From NCBI GenBank assembly GCA_003140215.1, contig PLJL01000004.1, positions 137,062 to 201,061 of the forward strand: DNA of 64,000 bases, given 5' to 3'. How positions within the stretch are numbered: position 1 is the stretch's first letter; every line of letters starts with the position of its first letter. Source of the DNA: Vulcanimicrobiota bacterium (GTDB taxonomy: Bacteria; Vulcanimicrobiota; Vulcanimicrobiia; Vulcanimicrobiales; Vulcanimicrobiaceae). The position numbers and the translations under genes were made by a program. Positions 1 through 9,268 of the stretch are shown here, one piece after another. Under the pieces are notes generated by a model. It did no database searches. It saw only the letters and a list, made by a program, of their open reading frames with translations, and was not told the DNA's origin.

Positions 1-282
1 GTCGCGGTCGCGATCTCGGCCTTCTTGTTCCGGCCGGTGATGTTTTTCATGGTGCCGGCGATCGTGCTGGCGGTGTTGGCCGTCGCGGCTTGGTCGTTCG
101 CGATCGCCGCCGGATTGGGCGGCCCGCTGCTGCTCGCCGCGCTGGCGATCGTCGCGACGCTGGGCGCGCTGCTGCTGGCCGGATTCGCATTCCTCGCGCT
201 TCAAGCCAAGCGCAGCTTCGAAGATCTGTTCGTACTCGGTACCGCGATGTACCGCTCGTTCCAGGAGGGAACCGCCCCGTGA
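1..282 (+). CDS. Membrane C-terminus of a GT2-type glycosyltransferase (cut by left edge)
   Basis: The frame is open from the first base, so the N-terminus and any catalytic domain lie outside the window. The visible 93 residues contain two long hydrophobic segments separated by a short loop, then a charged amphipathic tail (AKRSFEDLF). This layout matches the C-terminal membrane anchor of DPM1-like family 2 glycosyltransferases, and the polysaccharide genes downstream agree. The stop overlaps the next gene in a GTGA junction, so it is the upstream member of that operon. Without the catalytic domain the family assignment is an inference. Confidence 0.5.
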   Translation, partial: VAVAISAFLFRPVMFFMVPAIVLAVLAVAAWSFAIAAGLGGPLLLAALAIVATLGALLLAGFAFLALQAKRSFEDLFVLGTAMYRSFQEGTAP

Positions 283-1505
283 CCATGGCCGCCGGCACAC
301 GCCGCATCCAACTACCATCCGATCAAGACGCGTCCGGACGGACGCTGGGCGTCGAGGAGCTCGCGCTCCTGTCCGACGTCATCGCGTCGGGGACGCTCAA
401 CAGCACCAAAGGAACGCAGGTCGCGCGCTTCGAGCGCGCGCTCGCGGAGATGCTCGGGGTGAAGCACGTGATCGCGTGCGCGTCGGGCTCGGCCGCGGTG
501 CACTGCGCGATCGCCGCGCTCGATCCCGAGCCGGGCGACGAGATCGTGACCACCGCGATCACCGACATGGGCGCGCTCGCCCCGATCCTCTACCAGGGCG
601 CGATCCCGGTGTTTGCCGACGTCGACCCGCAGACGTGCAACGTCACCACCGCCGCGGTCGCCGCGCGGATCACGCCGCGCACGCGGGCGATCGTCGCCAC
701 GCACCTGTTCGGCAACCCCTGCGACGTGGCCGGGTTGCGCGCGCTCGCCGACGAGCGCGGGATCATGCTCATCGAGGATTGCGCCCAGGCCTACTTGGCG
801 ACCGCCGGCGGCCGCACGGTCGGCACCTGGGGCGACATCGCGGCCTTCAGCCTGCAGCAAGGAAAGCACATCACCACCGGTGAGGGCGGCTTCGTCGCGA
901 CCAACGACGACGCGCTCGCGCGGCGGGTGTTCCTGTTCGTGAACAAGGCTTGGGGCTACGGCGACGCGCAGCCCGATCACTACTTCCTCGCGCTCAACTA
1001 TCGGCTCACCGAGCTGCAAGGCGCGGTCGGGTTGGCGCAGCTCGCAAAGCTGCGCGGCTGCGTCGATGCGCGCCGCGCGACCGCCGCGGTGCTGACGCAA
1101 CGGCTGCGCGACGTCGCGGGGATCACGCCGCCGCTCGTTGCCGACGACGCGACCCACGTCTACTGGAAGTACATCGTGATGGTCGATCCCGCCGCGATCG
1201 CGGGCGGGGCCGTCGCCTTGGGCGCCAAGCTCAAGGAACGCGGGATCGCCAGCGCGCCGCGCTACATTCAGAAGCCGGCGTTCCAATGTGCGGTGATCCG
1301 CGACCAGGTCACCTTCGGCACCAGCGGCTGGCCCTTTACGCTCGCCGATCCGAGCGCGCTGGACTACGACCCCGCGCGGTTCCCGGGCACCTTCAAGGCG
1401 CTCGAGCAGGTGCTGGTGCTGCCCTGGAACGAGCGCTACACTTCCGAGCACGTCGACTACATCGCCGCCGCGCTGCTCGACGCGACCAGCGAGCTGCGCG
1501 CGTGA
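279..1505 (+). CDS. DegT/DnrJ/EryC1/StrS family sugar aminotransferase
   Basis: PLP-dependent aminotransferase (408 aa) that would aminate a nucleotide-linked keto-sugar. The fold-type I landmarks are present: EDCAQA before the cofactor site, then GDIAAFSLQQGKHITTGEGG, where Lys196 is the expected Schiff-base lysine. I chose GTG 279 because an AGGAGG at 263-268 sits about 10 bases upstream and the start overlaps the preceding stop (GTGA); ATG 285 is the alternative. It is followed by overlapping dehydrogenase and acetyltransferase genes, the WbpB/WbpE/WbpD combination known from diacetamido-uronic acid synthesis, so a WbpE-like role is likely but the substrate is not proven. Confidence 0.88.
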   Translation: MTMAAGTRRIQLPSDQDASGRTLGVEELALLSDVIASGTLNSTKGTQVARFERALAEMLGVKHVIACASGSAAVHCAIAALDPEPGDEIVTTAITDMGALAPILYQGAIPVFADVDPQTCNVTTAAVAARITPRTRAIVATHLFGNPCDVAGLRALADERGIMLIEDCAQAYLATAGGRTVGTWGDIAAFSLQQGKHITTGEGGFVATNDDALARRVFLFVNKAWGYGDAQPDHYFLALNYRLTELQGAVGLAQLAKLRGCVDARRATAAVLTQRLRDVAGITPPLVADDATHVYWKYIVMVDPAAIAGGAVALGAKLKERGIASAPRYIQKPAFQCAVIRDQVTFGTSGWPFTLADPSALDYDPARFPGTFKALEQVLVLPWNERYTSEHVDYIAAALLDATSELRA

Positions 1506-2521
1506 ACGCCCCGCTCGGCATCGTCCTAGTCGGCGCGGGAGCGATCGCGCGCACCCACGTCAACGCGATCCTCGCCTCGCCGCACGTGGCGCTGCGCGCC
1601 GTCGTCGACCCGTGCCCCGAACGCGCGCACGAGCTCGCCGCCGAGGCCGGCGTCCCGGCCTACCGCGACGTCGGCCAGCTGCCGGCCGCGCTCGACGCCG
1701 CGGCCGCGATCGTCTGCACGCCGCCGGTCACTCACGAGCCGCTGGTGTTGGCGCTGCTCGCGCGCGGGCTGCACGTGCTGTGCGAGAAACCGTTCGCGAT
1801 CACCAACGCCAGCGCGCAGCGCATGCTCACCGCCGCCTCCAAGGCCGGCCGCCTGCTCACGATGGCGTCGAAGTTTCGCTACGTCGCCGACGTCTGCCGC
1901 GCGCGCCGCCTGGTCGCGGACGGCGCGATCGGCGAGATCATCGCATTCGAGAACACCTTCGCGTCGTATGTCGACATGGCCGGACGCTGGAACGCCGACC
2001 CCGAAATCAGCGGTGGCGGCGTACTCATCGATAACGGCACCCACTCCGTCGATCTGGTTCGCTACCTGCTCGGACCCATCGACGAGGTCCGTGCCTTCGC
2101 CGCCAAGCGCATCCAGCCGCTGACCGTTGAAGACACGGTGCACGTCGCGGTGCGCACCCGCAGCCTGGCGACGGGGATCATCGACCTGTCGTGGAGCCTG
2201 CGCAAGGAGATCCCGTCGTTCGTGCGGCTGTACGGGGCGCGCGGAACCATCGAGGTCGGTTGGACGTCCTCGCGCGTGCGCACCGGCGGCGGCAGGTGGC
2301 ACGTGTTCGGAACGGGTTACGACAAGGTCGCCGCGTTCCGCGCCCAGCACGAGAACTTCGCCGCCGCGATCCGCGGCGACGAGGAGTTGGCGATCGGTCC
2401 GATCGACGCGCTGGCCTCGGTGCACGTCATCGAGAGCGCCTATGCCGCGCTGCGCGCGGATCGCTGGGTCACGGTGCGTGAGGCGCGGTGTGCCGCGGTG
2501 CGGTCCGGCACGGCGGCATGA
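1502..2521 (+). CDS. Gfo/Idh/MocA family NAD(P)-dependent sugar dehydrogenase
   Basis: Oxidoreductase of 339 aa that probably oxidises or reduces a sugar or nucleotide-sugar intermediate. The N-terminal Rossmann fold begins VGAGAIARTH, and the family motif CEKPFA supplies the conserved lysine (Lys96). The C-terminal half has the usual alpha/beta substrate domain, with ISGGGVLIDNGTHSVDL containing the active-site Asp/His. The GTG start overlaps the preceding stop by four bases and the stop overlaps the following ATG, so all three genes are translationally coupled. In a Wbp-type pathway this would be the WbpB-like 3-dehydrogenase that makes the ketone for the aminotransferase. Confidence 0.88.
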   Translation: MNAPLGIVLVGAGAIARTHVNAILASPHVALRAVVDPCPERAHELAAEAGVPAYRDVGQLPAALDAAAAIVCTPPVTHEPLVLALLARGLHVLCEKPFAITNASAQRMLTAASKAGRLLTMASKFRYVADVCRARRLVADGAIGEIIAFENTFASYVDMAGRWNADPEISGGGVLIDNGTHSVDLVRYLLGPIDEVRAFAAKRIQPLTVEDTVHVAVRTRSLATGIIDLSWSLRKEIPSFVRLYGARGTIEVGWTSSRVRTGGGRWHVFGTGYDKVAAFRAQHENFAAAIRGDEELAIGPIDALASVHVIESAYAALRADRWVTVREARCAAVRSGTAA

Positions 2522-3123
2522 TCCATCCGACCGCGATCGTGGAGGACGGCGCGATCGTCGGCGCGGGGACGGCCGTCTGGGACGCCGCGCACATCCGGCG
2601 CGGCGCGGTGATCGGCGCGAACTGCATCATCGGTGAGAAGACCTACGTTGCCCCGCAAGCGCGCATCGGCGACCTCTGCAAGCTCAACGCCGCGGTGTAC
2701 GTGTGCTCCTCGGTCACCATCGAAGACGGCGTCATGATCGCGGCGCATACGGTGTTCACCAACGACCGCTTTCCGCGCGCCACCGACCCCGACGTGCGCG
2801 CGCTGCGCTCATCGGCGATCGACGAGCACACCCGGCCGACGTTGGTCCGCCGCGGCGCGACGATCGGCGCGAACTGCACCATCGGCTGCGACCTCACCAT
2901 CGGCGCCTTCGCCATGGTCGGGATGGGCGCGGTGATCACGCGCGACGTGCCCGATCACGCGCTGGTGGTCGGCAACCCGGCGCGCCTGCTGGGCTTCGTG
3001 TGCCGCTGCGGTGAGCCCGTCGCGCGCGGCGCGGACGACGCGCAGGGCGCGTGCGGCACCTGCGGGCGTCCCTTCGCCGTGCGCGAGGGCCGCTTCGTCG
3101 ACGCGGTCACGGAGCGCGTCTAA
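2518..3123 (+). CDS. Left-handed beta-helix N-acetyltransferase with C-terminal Cys-rich tail (WbpD-like)
   Basis: Acyltransferase of 201 aa built from hexapeptide repeats (IHPTAIVEDGAIVGAGT, VIGANCIIGEKTYV, ATIGANCTIGCDLTIGAF), the trimeric left-handed beta-helix fold. It probably acetylates the amino-sugar made by the two preceding genes, as WbpD does for UDP-2-acetamido-3-amino-glucuronate. After the helix (GNPARLLG) the protein carries an extra tail with CRCG and CGTCGRPF, four cysteines spaced like a small zinc ribbon, not part of the core enzyme. ATG 2518 overlaps the upstream stop (ATGA). Confidence 0.85.
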   Translation: MIHPTAIVEDGAIVGAGTAVWDAAHIRRGAVIGANCIIGEKTYVAPQARIGDLCKLNAAVYVCSSVTIEDGVMIAAHTVFTNDRFPRATDPDVRALRSSAIDEHTRPTLVRRGATIGANCTIGCDLTIGAFAMVGMGAVITRDVPDHALVVGNPARLLGFVCRCGEPVARGADDAQGACGTCGRPFAVREGRFVDAVTERV

Positions 3124-3124
3124 C

Positions 3125-4450
3125 GTGCGTTGCGCGATCGTCGGCGGCGGGCTGTTGGGGCTCAAGCTGGCGCTGCACATGCGCGCCGCCGGCGACGACG
3201 TTACCGTCTTCGAGGCGGCGCCCGAGATCGGCGGCCTCGCCGCGCCGTGGCGCTTGGGCGACATCACCTGGGACCGCCACTACCACGTCACGTTGTTCTC
3301 CGACCGCGCGACCCGCGCGCTCGTCGCCGAGCTGGGGCTGGAGGACGAGCTGGTCTGGTCGACGACGCGCACCGGGTTCTACGTCGACGGGCGGCTGCTC
3401 TCGCTTTCCAACGCGTTGGAGTTCGCGCTGTTTCCGCCGCTCGGACCGCTCGACAAGCTGCGCCTCGCGGCGACGATCTTGCGGGCCTCACGCGACGACC
3501 CGGCCGGCGAGCTCGCGCACGTTCCGGTCGGCACGTGGCTGCGCAAGTGGTCGGGCCGCAAGACCTACGAACGCATCTGGCTGCCGCTGCTCAAGGCCAA
3601 GCTCGGCGATGCGCACGAGCGGGTCGCCGCGTCGTTCATCCGTGCGACCGTGGCGCGGTTGTACGCCGCGCGGCGCAGCGGGCTCGACCGCGAACGCTTC
3701 GGGTACGTGCGCGGCGGCTACGCCGTCGTGCTGGGACGCTTTGCCGAGCTGCTGGCCGGCCGCGGCGTGAGCGTGCAAACGCGTACGCCGGTGCGTTCCG
3801 TCGCCACCGCTGCGAACGGCGCGCTGTGCGTCTCGACCGCCGACGCGTCCTACGCCTTCGACCGCGTGATCGTGACCGCTCCCGCACCGCTTGCGGCGCG
3901 GTTGTGCCCGACGCTGTCGGAGCCCGAGCTGGCGCGCTTGCGCGGCGTGGAGTATCAGGGGATCGTCTGCGCGTCGCTGCTGCTGACCCGCGCGCTGTCG
4001 CCCTACTACGTCACCAACATCTGCGACCCCGTACCGTTCAGCGCGGTGATCGAGATGACGGCGTTGGTCGATCCGGCGGCGTTCGGCGGCCGCCACGTCG
4101 TGTATCTGCCGCGCTACTGTCCCGCCGACGACCCGCTCCAGCGGCTCGACGACGCCGCCGTGCGCGCACGTTTCGTCGACGGGTTGCGCGGGATGTACCC
4201 CGACCTGCGCGACGAGGAGATCCTCGCCTTCGGCGTCTCACGCGTCCCGTACGTCTTTCCGCTCCCCACGCTGGACTACGTCGACCGCCTCCCGGCGGTG
4301 CGCACCTCGATCGACGGCCTGTTCGTCGTCAACGCCGCGCAGATCGTGGACGGTACCCTCAACGTGAACGAAACCGTCGGCCTCGCCGATGCGGCGGTGC
4401 CGCAGATCCTGGCCGCCCCGGTCGCGCGCGCGATGAGCGAGACGGCGTGA
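3125..4450 (+). CDS. NAD(P)/FAD-dependent oxidoreductase, amine oxidase / protoporphyrinogen oxidase-like
   Basis: Flavoprotein of 441 aa. The N-terminal dinucleotide motif VGGGLLGLKLA is followed by a glutamate (VFEAAPEIGGLA) that binds the FAD ribose and by a GGL-type second glycine motif, as in amine oxidase/PPOX and UDP-galactopyranose mutase-like enzymes. The C-terminus has the closing FAD motif FVVNAAQIVDGTLNVNETV. Proteins of this type recur in polysaccharide clusters beside deacetylases and glycosyltransferases, but their reaction is mostly unknown. GTG 3125 begins one base after the previous stop; the end overlaps the deacetylase start. Confidence 0.8.
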   Translation: MRCAIVGGGLLGLKLALHMRAAGDDVTVFEAAPEIGGLAAPWRLGDITWDRHYHVTLFSDRATRALVAELGLEDELVWSTTRTGFYVDGRLLSLSNALEFALFPPLGPLDKLRLAATILRASRDDPAGELAHVPVGTWLRKWSGRKTYERIWLPLLKAKLGDAHERVAASFIRATVARLYAARRSGLDRERFGYVRGGYAVVLGRFAELLAGRGVSVQTRTPVRSVATAANGALCVSTADASYAFDRVIVTAPAPLAARLCPTLSEPELARLRGVEYQGIVCASLLLTRALSPYYVTNICDPVPFSAVIEMTALVDPAAFGGRHVVYLPRYCPADDPLQRLDDAAVRARFVDGLRGMYPDLRDEEILAFGVSRVPYVFPLPTLDYVDRLPAVRTSIDGLFVVNAAQIVDGTLNVNETVGLADAAVPQILAAPVARAMSETA

Positions 4451-5409
4451 GCGCGCGGCCCTACGCGAGCCTCTCGCTCGACCTCGACGACGAGTGGACC
4501 TACCGCAAGACGCGCGGCGACGCGTCGTGGTCGACCTATCCGTCGTACCTCGCGACGGTCGTGCCGCGCGCGCTCGACCTGCTCGACCGCCGCGGGCTGC
4601 GCATCACCTGGTTCATCGTCGGTCAAGATGCCGAGTTCGAACAGAACCAGGCCCTGCTGCGTTCGATCGCCGCGCGCGGGCACGAGATCGGCAACCATTC
4701 GTTCCACCACGAGCCGTGGCTGCATCTCTACGATGAGGCCGCTCTCGACGTCGAGATCGGCCGCGCGGAGAGCGCGATCGAAGCTGCCACCGGGATGCGC
4801 CCGGTCGGTTTTCGCGGACCCGGCTACAGCGTGACGCCCGCGGTGGTCGACACGCTGATTCGCCGCGGCTACCGTTACGACGCCTCGACCCTCCCGACGT
4901 TCATCGGTCCGCTAGCGCGCGCGTACTACTTCGCCACCAGCGGGCTGCGCGGTAAGCAGCTCGAACAGCGCCGCGCGCTCTTCGGCAGCGTGCGCGACGG
5001 CTTGCGCCCGCTGCACCCCTATCGCTGGAGCGGCGCGACCGGATCGCTGGTCGAGATTCCGGTGACGACGCTGCCGCTGGTGCGTCTGCCGATCCACTTC
5101 AGCTACCTGCTGTTCCTGGCCGAGCGCCTGCCGGCGCTGGTGATGCCGTACGTCGAGTGCGCGCTCGCGCTGTGCGCGCTCACCAAGACGGCGCCGTCGT
5201 TGCTGCTGCATCCACTCGATTTTCTCGGCGGCGCCGAAGCGCCCGCGCTCGCGTTCTTCCCCGGGATGCGGCTGTCGGTGAACCAGAAGCTGGCCTGGCT
5301 CGAGCGCGTGCTGGCGCGCTACGGGTCGCGCTACGATTTCGTGACCGTCGGCGAGCACGCCGAGCGCGCGCGCAGCACGCTCGCCGACCGCGCACCGCTC
5401 ACGGCATGA
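4447..5409 (+). CDS. Polysaccharide deacetylase family protein (NodB homology)
   Basis: Carbohydrate esterase family 4-type protein of 320 aa, expected to remove N-acetyl groups from a surface polysaccharide or precursor. The NodB motifs are visible: SLDLDDEWTY near residue 10 (catalytic and metal aspartates), GHEIGNHSFHH with the metal-binding His84/His88, and FRGPGYS for the arginine motif. No signal peptide is evident, so it may act in the cytoplasm or on lipid-linked sugar. GTG 4447 overlaps the upstream stop; its own stop overlaps the next ATG. Confidence 0.87.
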   Translation: MSARPYASLSLDLDDEWTYRKTRGDASWSTYPSYLATVVPRALDLLDRRGLRITWFIVGQDAEFEQNQALLRSIAARGHEIGNHSFHHEPWLHLYDEAALDVEIGRAESAIEAATGMRPVGFRGPGYSVTPAVVDTLIRRGYRYDASTLPTFIGPLARAYYFATSGLRGKQLEQRRALFGSVRDGLRPLHPYRWSGATGSLVEIPVTTLPLVRLPIHFSYLLFLAERLPALVMPYVECALALCALTKTAPSLLLHPLDFLGGAEAPALAFFPGMRLSVNQKLAWLERVLARYGSRYDFVTVGEHAERARSTLADRAPLTA

Positions 5410-6536
5410 TCGAGGAGCTCGGCGCGGCGGCGTCCGTCGCGCTGGCGGCGGCCGCGACGCTGCACGCCGACGTGCGCGCCGGCGCGCAGCGCTGGTCGCC
5501 CGACTCGTACGACTATGCGATCCGCATGCTGATGCGCCGCGGGCTTGCGCGTGCGGAGGCGGCCGAGCGCGCGAGCGCGTTCTTCGCGCCGCCGTGGCCG
5601 GGCAAAGAGAAGCACGCGAAGGACGCGTTCGGGGGCGAGCCGACGTGGTGGACCCTGTTCGCGCCGCGCGTGGTGTACCCGGCGCTCGCCGCCGCGCTCT
5701 TCCCGCGGCGCGGCTTCGCCGCGCTCACCGACGTCCCGGCCGTCTCCTACGTCGCCGGCGCCGTCGCGCTGTACCGCTTCCTGCGCCGCTTCACCGGCCG
5801 TCCCGGCGCCCTCGCGCTCACCCTATGGTACGTGCGCCAATCGGCGGTGCGCGACGTCGCGCTGCACGCGCTCGGCGACAGCACCGCGATGTTGCTGTGG
5901 ATCGCATCGCTCGACGCGATGGTCGAGATCGCCGACGAGGGGACCGGATGGGTGCGCTACGCCGCAACGGTGGGCGCGCTGTCCTTCACGCGGCCGTTGC
6001 CGTACCTGCCGCTAGCCGCGGGCCTCGCGCTGGCGCTGAGCGGGATCGTGCGCGGCGACGGCGCGCGCGTGCGGGCGGGCGCCGGCATCGCGGTGCTGGC
6101 GCTGGGCTGCGCGATCGCCGTCGCGACGGTGCTCGCGCGCGCCGGGGCGCCCTCGATGGGCGAGCATCTCGAGCGCATGCGCAGGCTCGGGGACTTGGGC
6201 GGCGACTCGTCGCGATTGGCGCGCTTCGCTGCGAAGGTCGGATTGAACGACGACCCGGCGCATTCGATCGGGCGCTGGTATGCGGGGCGCGTGGCGCTCA
6301 CCATCACGGCGTCGCTCAAGTACGCGGCCTTCGCGGTGGTGCCGCTCATCGCGCTGCCGGGTCTGGCGCGGCCGCATCGCAACGCGGTGCCGCTGCTGAT
6401 CGGCGCGCTGCTCGGCGGGCTCGCCGGTTGCGTCGCCGATCCCGATCCTGCGTCGTCCAAGCGCACCATCGTGTTGCCGCTCCTTCCGGTGTTCGCAGCG
6501 GGCTGCGTGCTCGCGCTCGCGCGCCTCATCCGCTAG
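5406..6536 (+). CDS. Polytopic membrane protein of the polysaccharide operon, function unknown
   Basis: A 376-aa protein with around eight to nine hydrophobic segments. An N-terminal acidic/aromatic region (WSPDSYDYAIRML) is followed by membrane helices with the loop LRRFTGRPGALAL, a layout reminiscent of membrane-embedded GT-C glycosyltransferases. I see no catalytic signature that settles this. Last gene of the plus-strand operon (ATGA overlap with the deacetylase gene), ending 14 bases before the convergent GT87-like gene. It could be a glycosyltransferase or a polymer-export factor. Confidence 0.6.
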   Translation: MIEELGAAASVALAAAATLHADVRAGAQRWSPDSYDYAIRMLMRRGLARAEAAERASAFFAPPWPGKEKHAKDAFGGEPTWWTLFAPRVVYPALAAALFPRRGFAALTDVPAVSYVAGAVALYRFLRRFTGRPGALALTLWYVRQSAVRDVALHALGDSTAMLLWIASLDAMVEIADEGTGWVRYAATVGALSFTRPLPYLPLAAGLALALSGIVRGDGARVRAGAGIAVLALGCAIAVATVLARAGAPSMGEHLERMRRLGDLGGDSSRLARFAAKVGLNDDPAHSIGRWYAGRVALTITASLKYAAFAVVPLIALPGLARPHRNAVPLLIGALLGGLAGCVADPDPASSKRTIVLPLLPVFAAGCVLALARLIR

Positions 6537-6550
6537 CGACGCGACCCCGA

Positions 6551-7990
6551 TCAACCCTGATCGCGACGCACCGTGCGGCCGGCGGTCGTGAACGTCGCGC
6601 ACGCGAGCACGAGCAGGGCGCCGAAGAGCGGCAGCTTCTCGGCGACGGTGCGCAGCGACGCGTAGCCGTACGGCGTCGCGCGCACGAAGCGCCCCCACAC
6701 CTCCGACGCGAGCTCGCCGGGCGGACCGCCGACATCGGGATGCGCCGGTAACGCCATCGCCACGGCAGCGGGCAGCCGGTGAAACGCGACGATGACCAGT
6801 GCGTACCCCGCGCATACTGCGAGCGTGACGGCGACACGCCGTCGCGGCGCCGCGGCCGCGAGCGGCGAGGTCCAAGCCAGCACCGCGAGCGCCGCGAGGC
6901 CGAGCAACGCGGTGGAGTCGTCGAACCACGAGACGGCGAGCCCCATCACCGCGACGAGTGCCGCGACGCGCGCACGGCCCTGCGCGACCGCGAGCAGCAA
7001 CAGCGCCGCCGGGAGCGCGATGGGGAGCTGGATGTCGTGGATGAACGTCCCGCCGATCATCGCGAACGCGGCCGGCACCAGCACCAAGAATGCCGGCCGG
7101 CCGAAACGCTGCGCCAGCCGCATGGCAAGGATGATGCCCAGCGTCGCCGCGACGAGGTACGACAGGCCGCCCAGCCGCAGCGCGACGGCGTCCGAGACGT
7201 GGGCCTGATGGGCGAGCCAGGTGACGCTGTACTGATCGGCCGCGCCGACCTCCGACGCGGCGTGCGCCGGTAGCGCGTTCAGGAAGTACTCGAGCGTCGT
7301 CGCGGGCGCGACGAACACCAGCGACAAGCCGGCGAGCACGACGCCGGCGGCGACGACCGGCAGGCGCGCCGGTTTGGAGGCGACCAGGAGCGCGACGAGC
7401 ACCGGCGCCGCGACGTGCGGCTCGACGAGCGCGAGCGCCGCGACCGCGACCGCCCATCCGGCGCGTCCGCGCTCGAGCAGCAGCGCCGCGCCGCACAGAA
7501 TCCCGATGACCAGCGGCGGAAGCTGGCCGAACTTGAGGTTCTGGTACAGCGCGGCGACGACGAGCGACGCGCCGACGAACGTCACGGAGAACCCGGTCAG
7601 GCGCGTCAGCGCCCACGTCGCGACCCCGATCGCGACGAGTGCGAGCGCGGCGTAGAGCCCGAACGCCGCGCCGAACGGCAAGCGGCTCAACGGCGCGAAC
7701 GCCAGCAGCACGACGGGTGGGAACGGCGCGGGCTCGACCACGCCCGCCGCGCCGTAGTGATACGACGGCAGCGCCTGCTCGCAGGCGCGTAGCGGCTCGG
7801 TGCGATACGGGTCGGCACCCTCGCGCAGTACCCGGCCCCCGCACGCGAACGCGGCGAAGCCGCCCAACGAGGTCGGAGTGTAGACGTGGCGGCGCGCGTA
7901 CGGTACTGCCGCTACGACGGCGGCGAGCAGCAGCACGACGCCGATCCAGAGCAGCGCCGGAAGCATGCGGCGCGACGGCGGCGTGCGCAT
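6551..7990 (-). CDS. GT87-like (DUF2029) membrane glycosyltransferase
   Basis: Integral membrane protein of 479 aa with about ten helices. The early motif GREGADPYR-like stretch (RVLREGADPYRTEPLRACEQ) followed by PFPPVVLLAFAPLS is typical of the DUF2029/GT87 family, which contains polyprenyl-phosphate-mannose-dependent mannosyltransferases. The first periplasmic loop holds the acidic residues expected of a GT-C enzyme. It faces the polysaccharide operon with almost no gap and starts 53 bases from the divergent MFS gene. No strong ribosome-binding site is seen, so the start may be a few codons off. Confidence 0.72.
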   Translation of the reverse strand: MRTPPSRRMLPALLWIGVVLLLAAVVAAVPYARRHVYTPTSLGGFAAFACGGRVLREGADPYRTEPLRACEQALPSYHYGAAGVVEPAPFPPVVLLAFAPLSRLPFGAAFGLYAALALVAIGVATWALTRLTGFSVTFVGASLVVAALYQNLKFGQLPPLVIGILCGAALLLERGRAGWAVAVAALALVEPHVAAPVLVALLVASKPARLPVVAAGVVLAGLSLVFVAPATTLEYFLNALPAHAASEVGAADQYSVTWLAHQAHVSDAVALRLGGLSYLVAATLGIILAMRLAQRFGRPAFLVLVPAAFAMIGGTFIHDIQLPIALPAALLLLAVAQGRARVAALVAVMGLAVSWFDDSTALLGLAALAVLAWTSPLAAAAPRRRVAVTLAVCAGYALVIVAFHRLPAAVAMALPAHPDVGGPPGELASEVWGRFVRATPYGYASLRTVAEKLPLFGALLVLACATFTTAGRTVRRDQG

Positions 7991-8043
7991 GACGGCGTAG
8001 TACCGCGGGAACCGCCGCGCGCCTTCCCGTAGGAGTGGACGCG

Positions 8044-9252
8044 ATGACCGAACGCTGGCGCGTCCTCACGCTGATGACGACCGCGCAGGCCGGCGCTTCG
8101 GTCGTCCAGCAGGCGCTGGGGTCGCTCTCGCCGATCCTCGTGGCGACGTTCGTGCTCTCCAAAGCGCAGCTCGGCATCGTCTTCACGGCGCTGATGCTGG
8201 GCTCGGCGTGCTTCGTCGCCGCGGCGGGCTTGCTGACCGACCGCTGGGGCGAGCGGCGCATGGTGCTGCTCTCGGGGATGGCGATGACCGTCGCGCTGCT
8301 CGCTGCGACGGTGTTTGGGACCTACCCGTGGATCGTCGCCTGCATCGCGGTGTTCGGCGCGAGCTATGCCGCCTCGACGCCGGCCGGCGGGCGCGCCGTG
8401 CTGGCCTGGTTCGACCGCGACCGCGGCTTCGCGATGGGGATCCGGCAGACCGGCGTCCCCGTCGGCGGGTTGTTCGGCGCGCTGACGCTGCCGCTGGTCG
8501 CGCACGCGTACGGCTACCGCGCCGCGTTCGTGTTCGCGGCGGCGATCGTCGCGGTGACGACGCTGATCGCCTACCTGCCGTATCGCGAGGTGCGCGACGA
8601 ATCCGTACCGGCCTCGACGATCGCTTCGGTCGCGCGCGGGATGCGCACGCTGGCACGCGATCCACGCTTGATCGGCGTTACGCTGACCTGCATGATCCTC
8701 GTCGGCGTGCAGCTGTCGCTCAACGCGTTTCTGACCGTCACCGGCGTGGTGATCGTCGGAGTGTCACCGGCCGTGGCGGCCTTGGCGTTCGCTTGTGCGC
8801 AAGCCGCGGCGGTCTGCGGACGGTTGGGCTGGGGTTACCTGAGCGATCGCGTGCTGGGTGGGGAGCGGCTCATCCCGTTTGCGATCATCTGCGTGCTGGC
8901 CGCCGGAGCGACCGCGGCGCTGGCGTTGCTCGCACACGGCGCGGTGCTCGCGCTGTTCTTCGCCGCGATCGTGCTCGGCTTCAGCGGCGCGGGCTGGAAC
9001 GGGCTCATGGCGGCGGCGCTCGCCGAGGTCGGCGGCCCGGAGCGCGCCGCTAGCGCGCTGGGAATCGCGTTGACGGCGATCTTCTTCGCGTCGTCGGCCG
9101 CACCGACCGCGTTCGGCGCACTCGCCGACCACACGTCGCTGCGCGTCGCCTGGTTGGCAACGTCCGCGCTGGCGTTGGTCGGCGTGATCCCCGTGCTCTG
9201 GCTGCGCACGCACCTCGCAGCACCGGGCAGGTCCGTCACCCGCACGGGCTGA
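8044..9252 (+). CDS. MFS transporter
   Basis: Major facilitator superfamily protein of 402 aa with about twelve hydrophobic segments. The loop 2-3 signature is present as GLLTDRWGERRMVLLSGM, and a second weaker copy appears as GYLSDRVLGGERLIPF. The GIRQTGVPVGGLFG stretch resembles organic-anion/oxalate-formate type carriers, but the substrate cannot be read from the sequence. ATG 8044 is preferred over GTG 8035, which lies inside the AGGAG ribosome-binding site at 8031-8035. The gene is divergent from the GT87-like gene and followed by tRNA-Leu. Confidence 0.88.
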   Translation: MTERWRVLTLMTTAQAGASVVQQALGSLSPILVATFVLSKAQLGIVFTALMLGSACFVAAAGLLTDRWGERRMVLLSGMAMTVALLAATVFGTYPWIVACIAVFGASYAASTPAGGRAVLAWFDRDRGFAMGIRQTGVPVGGLFGALTLPLVAHAYGYRAAFVFAAAIVAVTTLIAYLPYREVRDESVPASTIASVARGMRTLARDPRLIGVTLTCMILVGVQLSLNAFLTVTGVVIVGVSPAVAALAFACAQAAAVCGRLGWGYLSDRVLGGERLIPFAIICVLAAGATAALALLAHGAVLALFFAAIVLGFSGAGWNGLMAAALAEVGGPERAASALGIALTAIFFASSAAPTAFGALADHTSLRVAWLATSALALVGVIPVLWLRTHLAAPGRSVTRTG

Positions 9253-9268
9253 ACCTCGGTCGTTCCGC

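Noticed and set aside
6012..8261. Very long minus-strand ORF (749 codons) over the polysaccharide operon end and GT87-like gene
   Set aside because: Arg/Ala-rich shadow frame typical of GC-rich DNA; the GT87-like frame has coherent membrane helices and the plus-strand gene is operonic.
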